A DNA stretch of 64,000 nucleotides from Streptomyces aculeolatus (lineage in GTDB: Bacteria; Actinomycetota; Actinomycetes; Streptomycetales; Streptomycetaceae). The stretch lies in contig NZ_JAINRD010000004.1 in NCBI RefSeq assembly GCF_020400605.1, forward strand, positions 415,312 to 479,311. The letters are read 5' to 3'. How positions within the stretch are numbered: the first letter of the stretch is position 1; every line of letters starts with the position of its first letter. Shown here one piece after another: positions 17,876 through 24,928 of the stretch. A program made the translations under genes and the position numbers. A model generated the notes under the pieces. The model was not told the origin of the DNA. It saw only the letters and a program-made list of their open reading frames with translations, and made no database searches.

Positions 17876-17971
17876 CTAGCGGCTGAGCCAACCGATCAGG
17901 TCCAGGTAGAGCTGGCCCGTTGCGATCAGCAGGCTCCAGTACGCATAGTCCGGCGGTTCTCCTTGCCTCAT
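17876..17971 (-). CDS. Small membrane-like peptide
   Basis: A 31-residue reading frame starting MRQGEPPDYAYW and ending DLIGWLSR, preceded by a very strong AAGGAGGTGAG ribosome binding site 6 bases from the ATG. The middle is hydrophobic (WSLLIATGQLYLDLIGWL) and could be one membrane helix or an amphipathic helix. The short length limits certainty, but the ribosome site supports translation. Confidence 0.55.
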   Translation of the reverse strand: MRQGEPPDYAYWSLLIATGQLYLDLIGWLSR

Positions 17972-18766
17972 CTCTCACCTCCTTCCCCCGACCGGAGGAG
18001 AGGACTGGCAAGGATCAACCGTCTGATCAAACCCTAGGTGGCATATCTGACCGTCCTACGCCGTCGACCGGAAAGTCTCCGTTTCTCACCAGATCTCGAC
18101 CGACAGCGCAAGAGGGCGACATCAAGACGCTCTATGCGCGTTCCTATCTGTCGAATATTGATCGGCCTTCCCGACGCTCCGATCGTTCGGAACTTGCCAG
18201 TGGCATAAAGAATGGGCGAAGTGGCACCGGACAGCGACGGCATGAAGACGACCGGGACCCGTTCGGCCACGGCTGGGCGAGCCGGCGACGTACCGTCGGC
18301 CATCACCCGCCGCCCCGCGTTGATCAGCTTGGCGCGCGGGTCTGCCGACAGACCATGGGCGCTGTCCGTCCGGATGACCAGCGGGACCCAGGGACGGCCC
18401 CTGCGATGTGTGCCGCATCGTTGCGGGAGCTGCAGGCCGCTGCGGGGGCGACGAACACTGCGAGGGCATGAGTAAAGCCCGGCCTCCCGCGAACGGGAGA
18501 CCGGGCTTTGTCGGGGGTTCTGGGCAGTCGGGAGCCTTGCTCGCCTGTAGACCCCAGGCGGCGGGGACGGGAAGTGCGTGCCCTGGTCGCACGGTCCTCT
18601 CCGCGGTGGTGCCGCGCGGCCGGTCATGGTGCCGACCGGTGCTCGTCGAACAACGCTGCGGTCTGCTCCCACCAGGTCTCGTGCAGGGCGGGGTTCTCCC
18701 GGGCCTGGCGGCATAGCCTGCGGTGCTCGCCTATCTGTCCGTTCAATCCAGGTTGACGGATGGCGG
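17972..18766. other. 795-bp region with remnant coding character
   Basis: No intact gene. The minus strand from about 18210 to 18420 reads with strong coding bias (for example WVPLVIRTDSAHGL and RVPVVFMPSLSGA) but loses it abruptly near 18205, where base composition drops. This looks like the broken end of a gene or a recombination junction. Nothing else is recognised apart from the terminator at 18474-18509. Confidence 0.4.
18474..18509. terminator. Strong bidirectional terminator-like hairpin
   Basis: AAAGCCCGG-CCTCCCG pairs with CGGGAG-A-CCGGGCTTT around a CGAA tetraloop, with a single bulged A. Flanking A- and T-runs make it usable from both directions. It lies downstream of the secreted-protein gene (minus strand) and may insulate it. 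Confidence 0.75.
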
Positions 18767-19288
18767 CTACAGCTGCCGCGGCACCAGGGCGTTGCTCGGG
18801 TCGGACATCTGCGAGCTTTCACACGTCGGGCTGATCGGGTCGTCGCTGCAGTTGTACATGTAGCCGATCCGGACGGTGAACTTCTCTGCGCCTCGGACCT
18901 TGTCCAACTGGTACTGGTACGAGCAGCCGCCGGAGCCGAAGTCCTCACTCGCGCAGACCCGGACGTTGTACACCCAGGGGTCGCCGGTGTCGTTCCACGA
19001 CCAGTAGTGGACGCCCACACCGTCGGCCTCGATCCGGATGTGCTTGAACGCGCCGGCCGGAATGCTGTCCGGACGGACCGGGCGTTCGAACTTCAGGCTG
19101 ACCACGCCGGACTCATCCGGCGCGCAGGGCGCCTGGCATCCCGCCACGGTCGCGTCGAGCAGGTTGATCGGCGGCGGCTTCGGTGCGGTGGTGTCGGCGG
19201 CATCCGCCGCCGGGGACCCGGCCAGCAGCAAGCCCGCCGTCGCCAGCGCCGCCCCGAGAGCCTTGGCCATACGTGCATGCGTGCGCAT
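18767..19288 (-). CDS. Secreted protein of unknown function
   Basis: The ATG at 19288 is set by AAGGAG 8 bases upstream. The 173 residues begin with a signal peptide (MRTHARMAKALGAALATAGL, then LLAGSPAADA) with a likely cleavage after ADA. The mature part holds several cysteines (CQAPC, CASED, GGCSYQY, YNCSDD, TCES), consistent with disulfides in an exported protein. No family is recognised. Confidence 0.7.
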   Translation of the reverse strand: MRTHARMAKALGAALATAGLLLAGSPAADAADTTAPKPPPINLLDATVAGCQAPCAPDESGVVSLKFERPVRPDSIPAGAFKHIRIEADGVGVHYWSWNDTGDPWVYNVRVCASEDFGSGGCSYQYQLDKVRGAEKFTVRIGYMYNCSDDPISPTCESSQMSDPSNALVPRQL

Positions 19289-19619
19289 ACAGCATCTCCT
19301 TGTGTCGAATGGACGAAGCACGAGACCCACGCCTTGTGTCGCATGCGTCCCGCACCCCCGTACGGCCCTCGGATCCGGCGCGTTCAACAAGCGATTTCTA
19401 GCAGTGCTTGGGCGGGTTCACGACTTCCGACAGCGGTTGTTCACAGCTGTCCTTCGACGATGAAGTCAGTCGGTTTCAGCACTTTTACCTGGCCGGGCTG
19501 ACTCCGTCGTCAAGGCGTCGGGGCGGCCGGGGGGCCCTGGCAGATGTCGCAGTAGGGTCCCGTCACCGCTCGTCAAAGCGACCTGAGGTTGACGCAGGGC
19601 CTCAGGCTGACACAGGGTG
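19289..19619. other. Gap with hairpins next to the IS110-like gene
   Basis: No gene seen. Two short stems lie at the 3' end of the next gene: CCTGAGG/CCTCAGG (19582-19606) and TGACAC-AGG-GTGTCA (19608-19622, overlapping the stop codon). They may form a terminator or part of a structured RNA. Confidence 0.4.
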
Positions 19620-20558
19620 TCATCGGTCGTTCTCCTCGGCCAGGGCGCGCAGCAGGGCGGCGGTCTGGGTGTCGGTGAGCCCGGTGCCGTCGGCGCGGCG
19701 GCGGGCGTCTTCGGCGGGGCCGCGCTCCGCGTCAAGGGCAAGGAGCGCGGCGGGCAAGTCGCTGGCGGGTGTGGTCCCGGCTGGGTGGCCGAGGCAGATG
19801 AGCGGCTCGGGCAGGTCGGGACACCGGGGGCACTGCAGGGCGTCGGTTCGCGCGGCGGCCTGGTCCAGCGCGGTGACCAGGTGCCGGATGTGCACGGCCT
19901 CGGCGTCTTCGACACGGGAGTCGAGGAGCATCGCGGGGCGGCTGAAGATCATATGGAGTCTCTCGGCTTCGCCTTCCACACTGCGGTGCCTGCCTGCCGC
20001 GCTCAGCAGGGCGGCCAGGACGGCTCGTGCCTGGCCGCTGCGCAGCCCTCCGCTGCCGGTCGGCCATGCCGATACGGCGGCCGGCCAGATCCGCATCAAC
20101 GCCGCCCGCAGGGCGTGCAGGACTTCGACGCGGTGGGCCACGGCCGCGCGGTGGGCGTGCGCCACGATCCGAAGTGCCTGTGCCTCCGGCGAGGAGGCCA
20201 CAAGTGAACGGCCCTCCCCCGCCAGGGTCATCGAGGCGATCAGCCGCGCGTCGACGCGGTCAGATTTGGCGGTCCCCAGGGCCGCGCGGTGGCGGGCGGC
20301 ACGAGCGGGGTCCACCTGCACGACCTCCATTCCCGACGCCGCCAGCGCCCGGGCGAACACCAGGTTCACGTCCTCGATGCCGGTCACCGTGGCACGCCAC
20401 CGGCGCGACAGCGGCGCAAGGAACTCCCGGAAGTGGGCGACGGGGTCCGGGCTCTCGGCGTAGACGATGCGCGTTTCCCCGACGACCTTCCCAGACCGGT
20501 CTAGGACAGCGAAGTCGAGCCACCGATCCGACCAGTCGCACCCGGCGACCAGCAACAA
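19620..20558 (-). CDS. IS110-like DEDD (RuvC-fold) protein without C-terminal domain
   Basis: A 312-residue protein with a TTG start and GGAGG 7 bases upstream. It matches the N-terminal DEDD domain of IS110-family transposases: D8 in GCDWSD, E in GIEDVN, and the paired aspartates in KSDRVDARLIA. After a helical region it ends without the Transposase_20 domain that carries the catalytic serine in IS110 enzymes. It is either a truncated transposase or a stand-alone derivative. No terminal repeats were found. Confidence 0.7.
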   Translation of the reverse strand: MLLVAGCDWSDRWLDFAVLDRSGKVVGETRIVYAESPDPVAHFREFLAPLSRRWRATVTGIEDVNLVFARALAASGMEVVQVDPARAARHRAALGTAKSDRVDARLIASMTLAGEGRSLVASSPEAQALRIVAHAHRAAVAHRVEVLHALRAALMRIWPAAVSAWPTGSGGLRSGQARAVLAALLSAAGRHRSVEGEAERLHMIFSRPAMLLDSRVEDAEAVHIRHLVTALDQAAARTDALQCPRCPDLPEPLICLGHPAGTTPASDLPAALLALDAERGPAEDARRRADGTGLTDTQTAALLRALAEENDR

Positions 20559-20615
20559 ACCACCTCCCAGCGGAGAACGAAGAGCGTTTCCAGACGGCGA
20601 GCCAGACCCCGTGTC

Positions 20616-21431
20616 CTAGCCGGCGGGCGTCCACAGGAGCCGCTCGCGGGTCACCTCGGGCACCACCCGGCGCAGGACCGACGCCGTCGAGCTGAGGGAG
20701 GCGGCGAACGCGGCCACGAGGTCGTGCGGGACGGACGCGGAGAACGACACCGCCCACAGGCACGGCGCGCCCGGTGCGGGCTGGGCCCATGCCTGCCATC
20801 CACCGGGGGCCGCCTCACCAGATCCTGTGGTCAGGGTGCGCGGGTCGGCGTCCTGGATGAGGGGCGGTACCTCACCCAGGCTGACGTGCGAGATGAACGT
20901 GGGATCCGTCGCCCCCGCCGAATGGTCGGCGTCGCGGCGCCACCCGTGGGCGGTGACGGCGTCGAGGACCAGCTCGGGGCGAACGTGCGGCACTGCGGGG
21001 TGGGGGCGTGCGTCGAGGGCGGTGAGGAAGTCGGCCACCGCCTCGCCGGGCACATCGGGCGTGAAGTAGGCCGACCAGTCGGCCGGGCTGCTGGTGTCCG
21101 TACGGGCGGAGACCTGCCAGGCGATCGGCAGATCCCCCAGCTGGAACGGCTCGTCGGCCAGCATCCACTGGGCCCAGCACAAGCCATCGGGGCTGATGTG
21201 CAGGACGGTGCTGCGGATGACCTGGCGGTCCTCCGGCTCCTCGTCCGGCTCCTGCCGGCCGCGGACAATCGTCAGGCTCGTCCAGCCCAGGCCGCCGAGC
21301 GCGTCGGCGACGGTGTCGTAGAGGCGGCCGTCGTCACCGGCCAGATGACGAGGACCGACCCAGTAGGCGCGCTGTGCACCGGTCGAATCGGACGGGTCGA
21401 GCGGGAAGCCGGAATACAGGGGCGCCTCCAG
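20616..21431 (-). CDS. DUF317 protein, start unclear
   Basis: The conserved reading frame runs from a stop at 21453 down to 20616 and contains two DUF317-like repeats (YWVGPRHLAGDDGRLYDTV near the start; LVLDAVTAHGWRRDADH later). No ATG, GTG or TTG precedes the conserved part. CTG at 21431 is the first plausible codon. A run of eight C (minus strand, 21435-21442) lies just upstream; with seven C, a TTG overlapping the preceding stop would be in frame. DUF317 genes are common near Streptomyces regulators and phage/plasmid genes. Confidence 0.7.
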   Translation of the reverse strand: MEAPLYSGFPLDPSDSTGAQRAYWVGPRHLAGDDGRLYDTVADALGGLGWTSLTIVRGRQEPDEEPEDRQVIRSTVLHISPDGLCWAQWMLADEPFQLGDLPIAWQVSARTDTSSPADWSAYFTPDVPGEAVADFLTALDARPHPAVPHVRPELVLDAVTAHGWRRDADHSAGATDPTFISHVSLGEVPPLIQDADPRTLTTGSGEAAPGGWQAWAQPAPGAPCLWAVSFSASVPHDLVAAFAASLSSTASVLRRVVPEVTRERLLWTPAG

Positions 21432-21452
21432 AATGGGGGGGGTCGGCTGCGT

Positions 21453-21800
21453 TCAACTGCCGGCGGTGCCGCGGGAAGGGCGCGGGCGCGGCTGGACGGG
21501 GCTCTGCCAAGCCAGGGCGACCGCCACCTCGGGCGGCAGATGCCCGAGCTGGCTGTCCTCGTCGCGCCCTTCGGCGAGGTAGACCACGGGCAGGCCCATC
21601 TCGTCGACGGACGGCACCACCTGCGCGAGGCGATGGGCCATCGGGAAGAACGGGTTCATCGCCTGACGGACCGGGGCGCCCCGGTCGCAGGCGGACAGCA
21701 TGTCGATGAGATCACCGACGGTCATCTCCGGGTACCCCCGCTTCCGCCGCACGGCGTGGAAGCCGCTGGAGCGACCGTTGCGCATGGGAGCCGCGGTCAC
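21453..21800 (-). CDS. Hypothetical protein of a DUF317-linked operon
   Basis: A 115-residue protein with a GTG start and GAGGTGA upstream. Segments MTVGDLIDMLSACDRGAPVR and YLAEG...LGHLPPEVAVAL look conserved and belong to a small protein that I recognise as a usual neighbour of DUF317 genes. The function is unknown. Confidence 0.7.
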   Translation of the reverse strand: MTAAPMRNGRSSGFHAVRRKRGYPEMTVGDLIDMLSACDRGAPVRQAMNPFFPMAHRLAQVVPSVDEMGLPVVYLAEGRDEDSQLGHLPPEVAVALAWQSPVQPRPRPSRGTAGS

Positions 21801-21806
21801 GAGAAA

Positions 21807-22019
21807 TCACCTCTCTGACCTGGGAGTTTCACACAAGGTCGTCGATGTTGACATGCCCTCGCCCAGCTTGGCCAGTCGGTTCGCGATCTTTCTTGTCTGC
21901 CGCCGGCGAACTTCCGGCTCCGGGTGCCCGTCCACGTACCCGCGAGTCTTCACCGGGGAGAACCGGGCGCTGAGCACGTCCGCGATACGGGACGGAGCCT
22001 CGGTTCGCGCTGTGCCCAT
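21807..22019 (-). CDS. Small hypothetical protein
   Basis: A 70-residue basic protein. The ATG at 22019 is chosen because GAGGA lies 8 bases upstream. It lies 6 bp before the next minus-strand gene, suggesting one transcript with the DUF317 pair. It contains RRRQTRKIANRLAKL, a basic helix. No family is recognised. Confidence 0.5.
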   Translation of the reverse strand: MGTARTEAPSRIADVLSARFSPVKTRGYVDGHPEPEVRRRQTRKIANRLAKLGEGMSTSTTLCETPRSER

Positions 22020-22191
22020 CGGCAAGGTCCTCGCGGTGGGGACTGGGTGGTGGGCTCTACACCTTCGAGGGCCCTTCGGCGGGAGCGCTGCGGTGAGCGA
22101 GGGGTATCTACCTGGGCCCTCGCTGGGGCGGGAGAAGGGCTGCGGCTACGTTGTCGGCTGACCCGTTCCCCGCATACCAAGGACGGCCCTC

Positions 22192-22512
22192 GTGGGAGAC
22201 CGTAGTGATGCTGTGATGAAGATCGATCCGACTGTGGCGCATTCGGCTCGGATGTGGAACTACTGGCTGGGTGGCAAGGACAATTACGAGGCGGACCGCG
22301 TTGTCGGTGACCAGGTCCGAGAGGTCTATCCGACGATAGTCGACGTCGCGCGGCACTCCAGGGCCTTCCTCGGCCGGGCGGTGCGGCTGCTGGTGCAGGA
22401 GGCGGGGTTACGCCAGTTCCTCGACATCGGCACCGGCCTGCCCACCGCGAACAACACCCACGAGGTCGACCAGAGTGTCGAGCCGGCCTGCCGGATCGTC
22501 TACGTCGACAAC
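22192..22512 (+). pseudogene. SAM methyltransferase (PF04672), 5' part, interrupted
   Basis: A paralog of the gene at 3210. It begins at GTG 22192 with AAGGA upstream and includes MWNYWLGGKDNY, FLDIGTGLPTANNTHEV and ends at CRIVYVDN. It is cut after base 22512 by the 2410-bp transposon. Removing both insertions and the duplicated target bases joins it in frame to 26712, giving VYVDNDPLVLAHARALL and a 267-residue protein like the intact paralog. Confidence 0.9.
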
Positions 22513-22565
22513 TGTTCCCTGTCATCCAATCGAGTCGTTTGACATCGAACGCAGTCGTTTCGGGC
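22513..22565 (+). repeat. Left terminal inverted repeat of the 2410-bp transposon
   Basis: Starts TGTTCCCTGTCATCCAAT and contains two direct motifs (22523-22541 and 22543-22562). A third related motif follows at 22569-22593 (TTGACAGCGAA...TAGTCGTACG). It pairs with 24870-24922 with 7 mismatches. Confidence 0.9.
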
Positions 22566-22800
22566 TTCCTTGACAGCGAAACCTAGTCGTACGAGGTGAC
22601 GTACCGGGGTGCCTTGCGGGTGAAAGGCATCGCGCGCCGTGCTCGCGTTCGCGGGTAGCTCGCTGCCCTCAGTCTGGAGGAGGTCCGCTGGGCACTCCAC
22701 GTTGCCACTGGCGTTCCGGCGGTGGTCTTCGACGCCAGTGAGCACGGCTCGGTGCGCGACCCCTACTAGCGCCCGCAGGGAGCTGACCGCGGGCGAGCCC

Positions 22801-24408
22801 CTAGCCGGAGAAGAACGCCGTCAGGGAGGCGAGGATCGCCAGGGCGGGCTGGGCGATGTCCGCGCCGGAAGACAGCAGGGCGCGCAGCCGTTCGATACGG
22901 GTCCTGGCGGCTGGCAGGTCCGGCTCCGGGTCCGCACCGATGCGGGCGAGGTCGTGGATCTCGCTGGCCGCGGCGTTCCGGTTGGCAGCGGCCATGTCCC
23001 GGCTCGCCAGCACGAGTTGCAGCAGCCGGATGAGATCGTCGGCGTGCTGGATCGTGCCGTAGGTGTTCTGGAAGTCCCGGATCACCGTGTCCTGCGGGCG
23101 GTTGATGAATGTGGTGTTTTCGCCCTGGAAGTAGAAATTTTCCGTCACTTCGGCTCCTGAGGTCCTTGAGACTACGACGACTTGACTGTTGTGCACGGCG
23201 AGCCCTGCCGCGGACGGAACCACGGACCGCAACGCTGACTTGATCGCCTGCTCGGCCTCGCGGACGGCGGCGAACGCAGCCGCGTCGGCGGCACGGCCCG
23301 GGGCGAGGAGGTTCTGGAGGGCATCGGGCGCTGGGGCGTGTACCTCGGTCTCGAAGGGCGCCGCGTGGTAGGTGTAATAGTCGGAGGTGGGCCCGTACCG
23401 CGCCAGCGAGCGGCGCTCCTCTTCGGCTTCCGGCGTCCGCATGGAGTCCGTGACCGGACGCAGGACCCTGTCGATCCCGCCGAAGAGGGACCGGAAGTAG
23501 GCCGTCGAGGTGTGCTCGATCCGAAAGACGATCTTCTCGCCTTCATGGAGCGGACCCTGCGGGGAATGGAAGACGACCAGGCAGGGGAGGAGTTCGGGGC
23601 CGAGACCGAGCAGCGAGGCGATCTCGTAGGCGCCCTGCGGGTCGTACGGTGTCCAGCGTAGCCAGCGCAGAGTGGACATGACGCGGTACAGCTCGGGCTC
23701 CAGATGTCGCCGCCAGTACTTCTTGGCGGTGGACCAGTCGGTCCGCCGTTCCACGACGAAGACCCGGGTGGCGGGTCCGGACAGCACGTTCAGGTCGTCG
23801 AAGTGGGTGCGCACGTATGTCGCGAGCTCAACGTCTGCGTCGGTGTAGAGCAGCACGCCCCACAGGCGGGGGCCTCCTGCGGGGGCATTGGCGTTCTCGG
23901 CCAGTTGGAGCCATTGCAGCAGTGCGGCCGGGTTTGGGGGCCCGGCCATCATGTAGCTGGCCTCGGCCGGGTGCATGATGCACAGGGCCAGCAGGTCGCC
24001 GTCGGTCAACCCGGCCTCGGCCAGAGTGAGGTGCCCGGGCAGATGTTCGTCCGTCGCAGAGTCGGCGAGCCACTCCTGCAGGACGTCACCGTGCCGGTAC
24101 AGCGGTCGGAAGGTCCGAACGGCCTCGGATTGCTTCGGCCGCGCGACTCGGAGACGACGGGCCTCGCTCAAGCACAGGGACTGGAGCTGGTGCACAGTCA
24201 TGCCCCACACGTCGGCGTCGGGCACGACGATCTCGAAACTCCCCTTACGTGCGCGCCGATCCAGCTTCAGCCATCGTCCGGCACCGGCACCGGCGTCGAA
24301 TTCCCCCGAGCTGATCAGCGCGTCCAGGGCCCGTGAGTAGCATGCGCCGTACGGACTGTGGGTGACACTGGCCCAGTCTCCCTCACGAACATCAATGTGC
24401 AACCGCAT
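22801..24408 (-). CDS. Large protein of unknown function, transposon cargo
   Basis: A 535-residue protein starting MRLHIDVREGDW, with GAGGGGG about 10 bases upstream. No family is recognised with confidence. The middle (about 175-300) contains LWGVLLYTDADVELATYV and LLPCLVVFHSPQGPL, an alpha/beta-looking core. The C-terminal part has a beta-like stretch (TENFYFQGENTTFINRPQDT), then charged helices and a hydrophobic end (IAQPALAILASLTAFF). This layout, a core plus a small C-terminal module, recalls accessory or defence proteins, but that is inference only. Codon use matches the host. Confidence 0.75.
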   Translation of the reverse strand: MRLHIDVREGDWASVTHSPYGACYSRALDALISSGEFDAGAGAGRWLKLDRRARKGSFEIVVPDADVWGMTVHQLQSLCLSEARRLRVARPKQSEAVRTFRPLYRHGDVLQEWLADSATDEHLPGHLTLAEAGLTDGDLLALCIMHPAEASYMMAGPPNPAALLQWLQLAENANAPAGGPRLWGVLLYTDADVELATYVRTHFDDLNVLSGPATRVFVVERRTDWSTAKKYWRRHLEPELYRVMSTLRWLRWTPYDPQGAYEIASLLGLGPELLPCLVVFHSPQGPLHEGEKIVFRIEHTSTAYFRSLFGGIDRVLRPVTDSMRTPEAEEERRSLARYGPTSDYYTYHAAPFETEVHAPAPDALQNLLAPGRAADAAAFAAVREAEQAIKSALRSVVPSAAGLAVHNSQVVVVSRTSGAEVTENFYFQGENTTFINRPQDTVIRDFQNTYGTIQHADDLIRLLQLVLASRDMAAANRNAAASEIHDLARIGADPEPDLPAARTRIERLRALLSSGADIAQPALAILASLTAFFSG

Positions 24409-24869
24409 ACGTCGTGCCCCCTCATGAAGTCCCGTTTCCTGTCCGGATTATGGGGGACGGCATGGGGGACGCGGTATCGGTTCGTGAAGGGACCACCAAT
24501 AGGGCCCGGCCAGGTTGGTATTGGTTCTGCGTGTTGCGGTGACAGGTGGGCAGTCGCTGGGCCAGACCGTGATTTGCCATCCAATTCAGTCGACGCAGGT
24601 CAGCGCGAGCTGAGCAACCAACTGCTGTCAAAGGACAGTAGTTCGTATCCTTTGACAGTTAGTTGTGCGGAGCCAGGTGACCTGGGTCGACTGGGGTGGA
24701 TGTCAACGAATCTGCTCGTGCTGAGGCCGCTCGGGGGCCGAAGGCCCGGCGCACCGTATTGCGGGAGGCCGACGCCGAGGCCGACCGGCAGCTGAACACC
24801 CTGGCCGGATGGAGGAGGTTCAGACACCCCCAGTGTGATCACCCCTCCGACTAAATTCACTGCCAGAAA
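24409..24869. other. Transposon interior without intact gene
   Basis: It holds a palindrome CTGTCAAAGGA...TCCTTTGACAG (about 24627-24660), a degenerate copy of the end motif near 24573-24600 (CCATCCAATTCAGTCG), and a short plus-strand relic reading RRTVLREADAEADRQLNTLA (about 24750-24805) with no start. The promoter of the cargo gene should lie in its left part. No recognisable -10/-35 was assigned. Confidence 0.45.
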
Positions 24870-24922
24870 GGCCGAAACGACTGGGTTCGCTGTCAAACGC
24901 CTCGATTGGATGACAAAGGACA
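24870..24922 (-). repeat. Right terminal inverted repeat of the 2410-bp transposon
   Basis: Read on the minus strand it starts TGTCCTTTGTCATCCAAT and contains the same internal motif twice. A third, weaker copy lies further inside (about 24845-24868). A near-identical solo end is present at 58566-58618. Confidence 0.9.
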
Positions 24923-24928
24923 ACAACG

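Larger units (their letters stand above)
22513..24922. mobile_element. Non-autonomous transposon, Tn7/Mu-like ends, 2410 bp
   Basis: Both ends begin TGT and form 53-bp inverted repeats (46 of 53 identical). The flanking target duplication is ACAAC (22508-22512 and 24923-24927). Each end contains repeats of a CA(T/G)CnAAnnnAGTCGTTT-like motif, which is typical of multi-site transposase binding in Tn7, Mu and Tn5053 relatives. No transposase is inside. The only intact gene is 22801-24408. Short coding relics near 22660-22770 and 24730-24850 may be leftovers of lost transposition or cargo genes. Confidence 0.85.
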
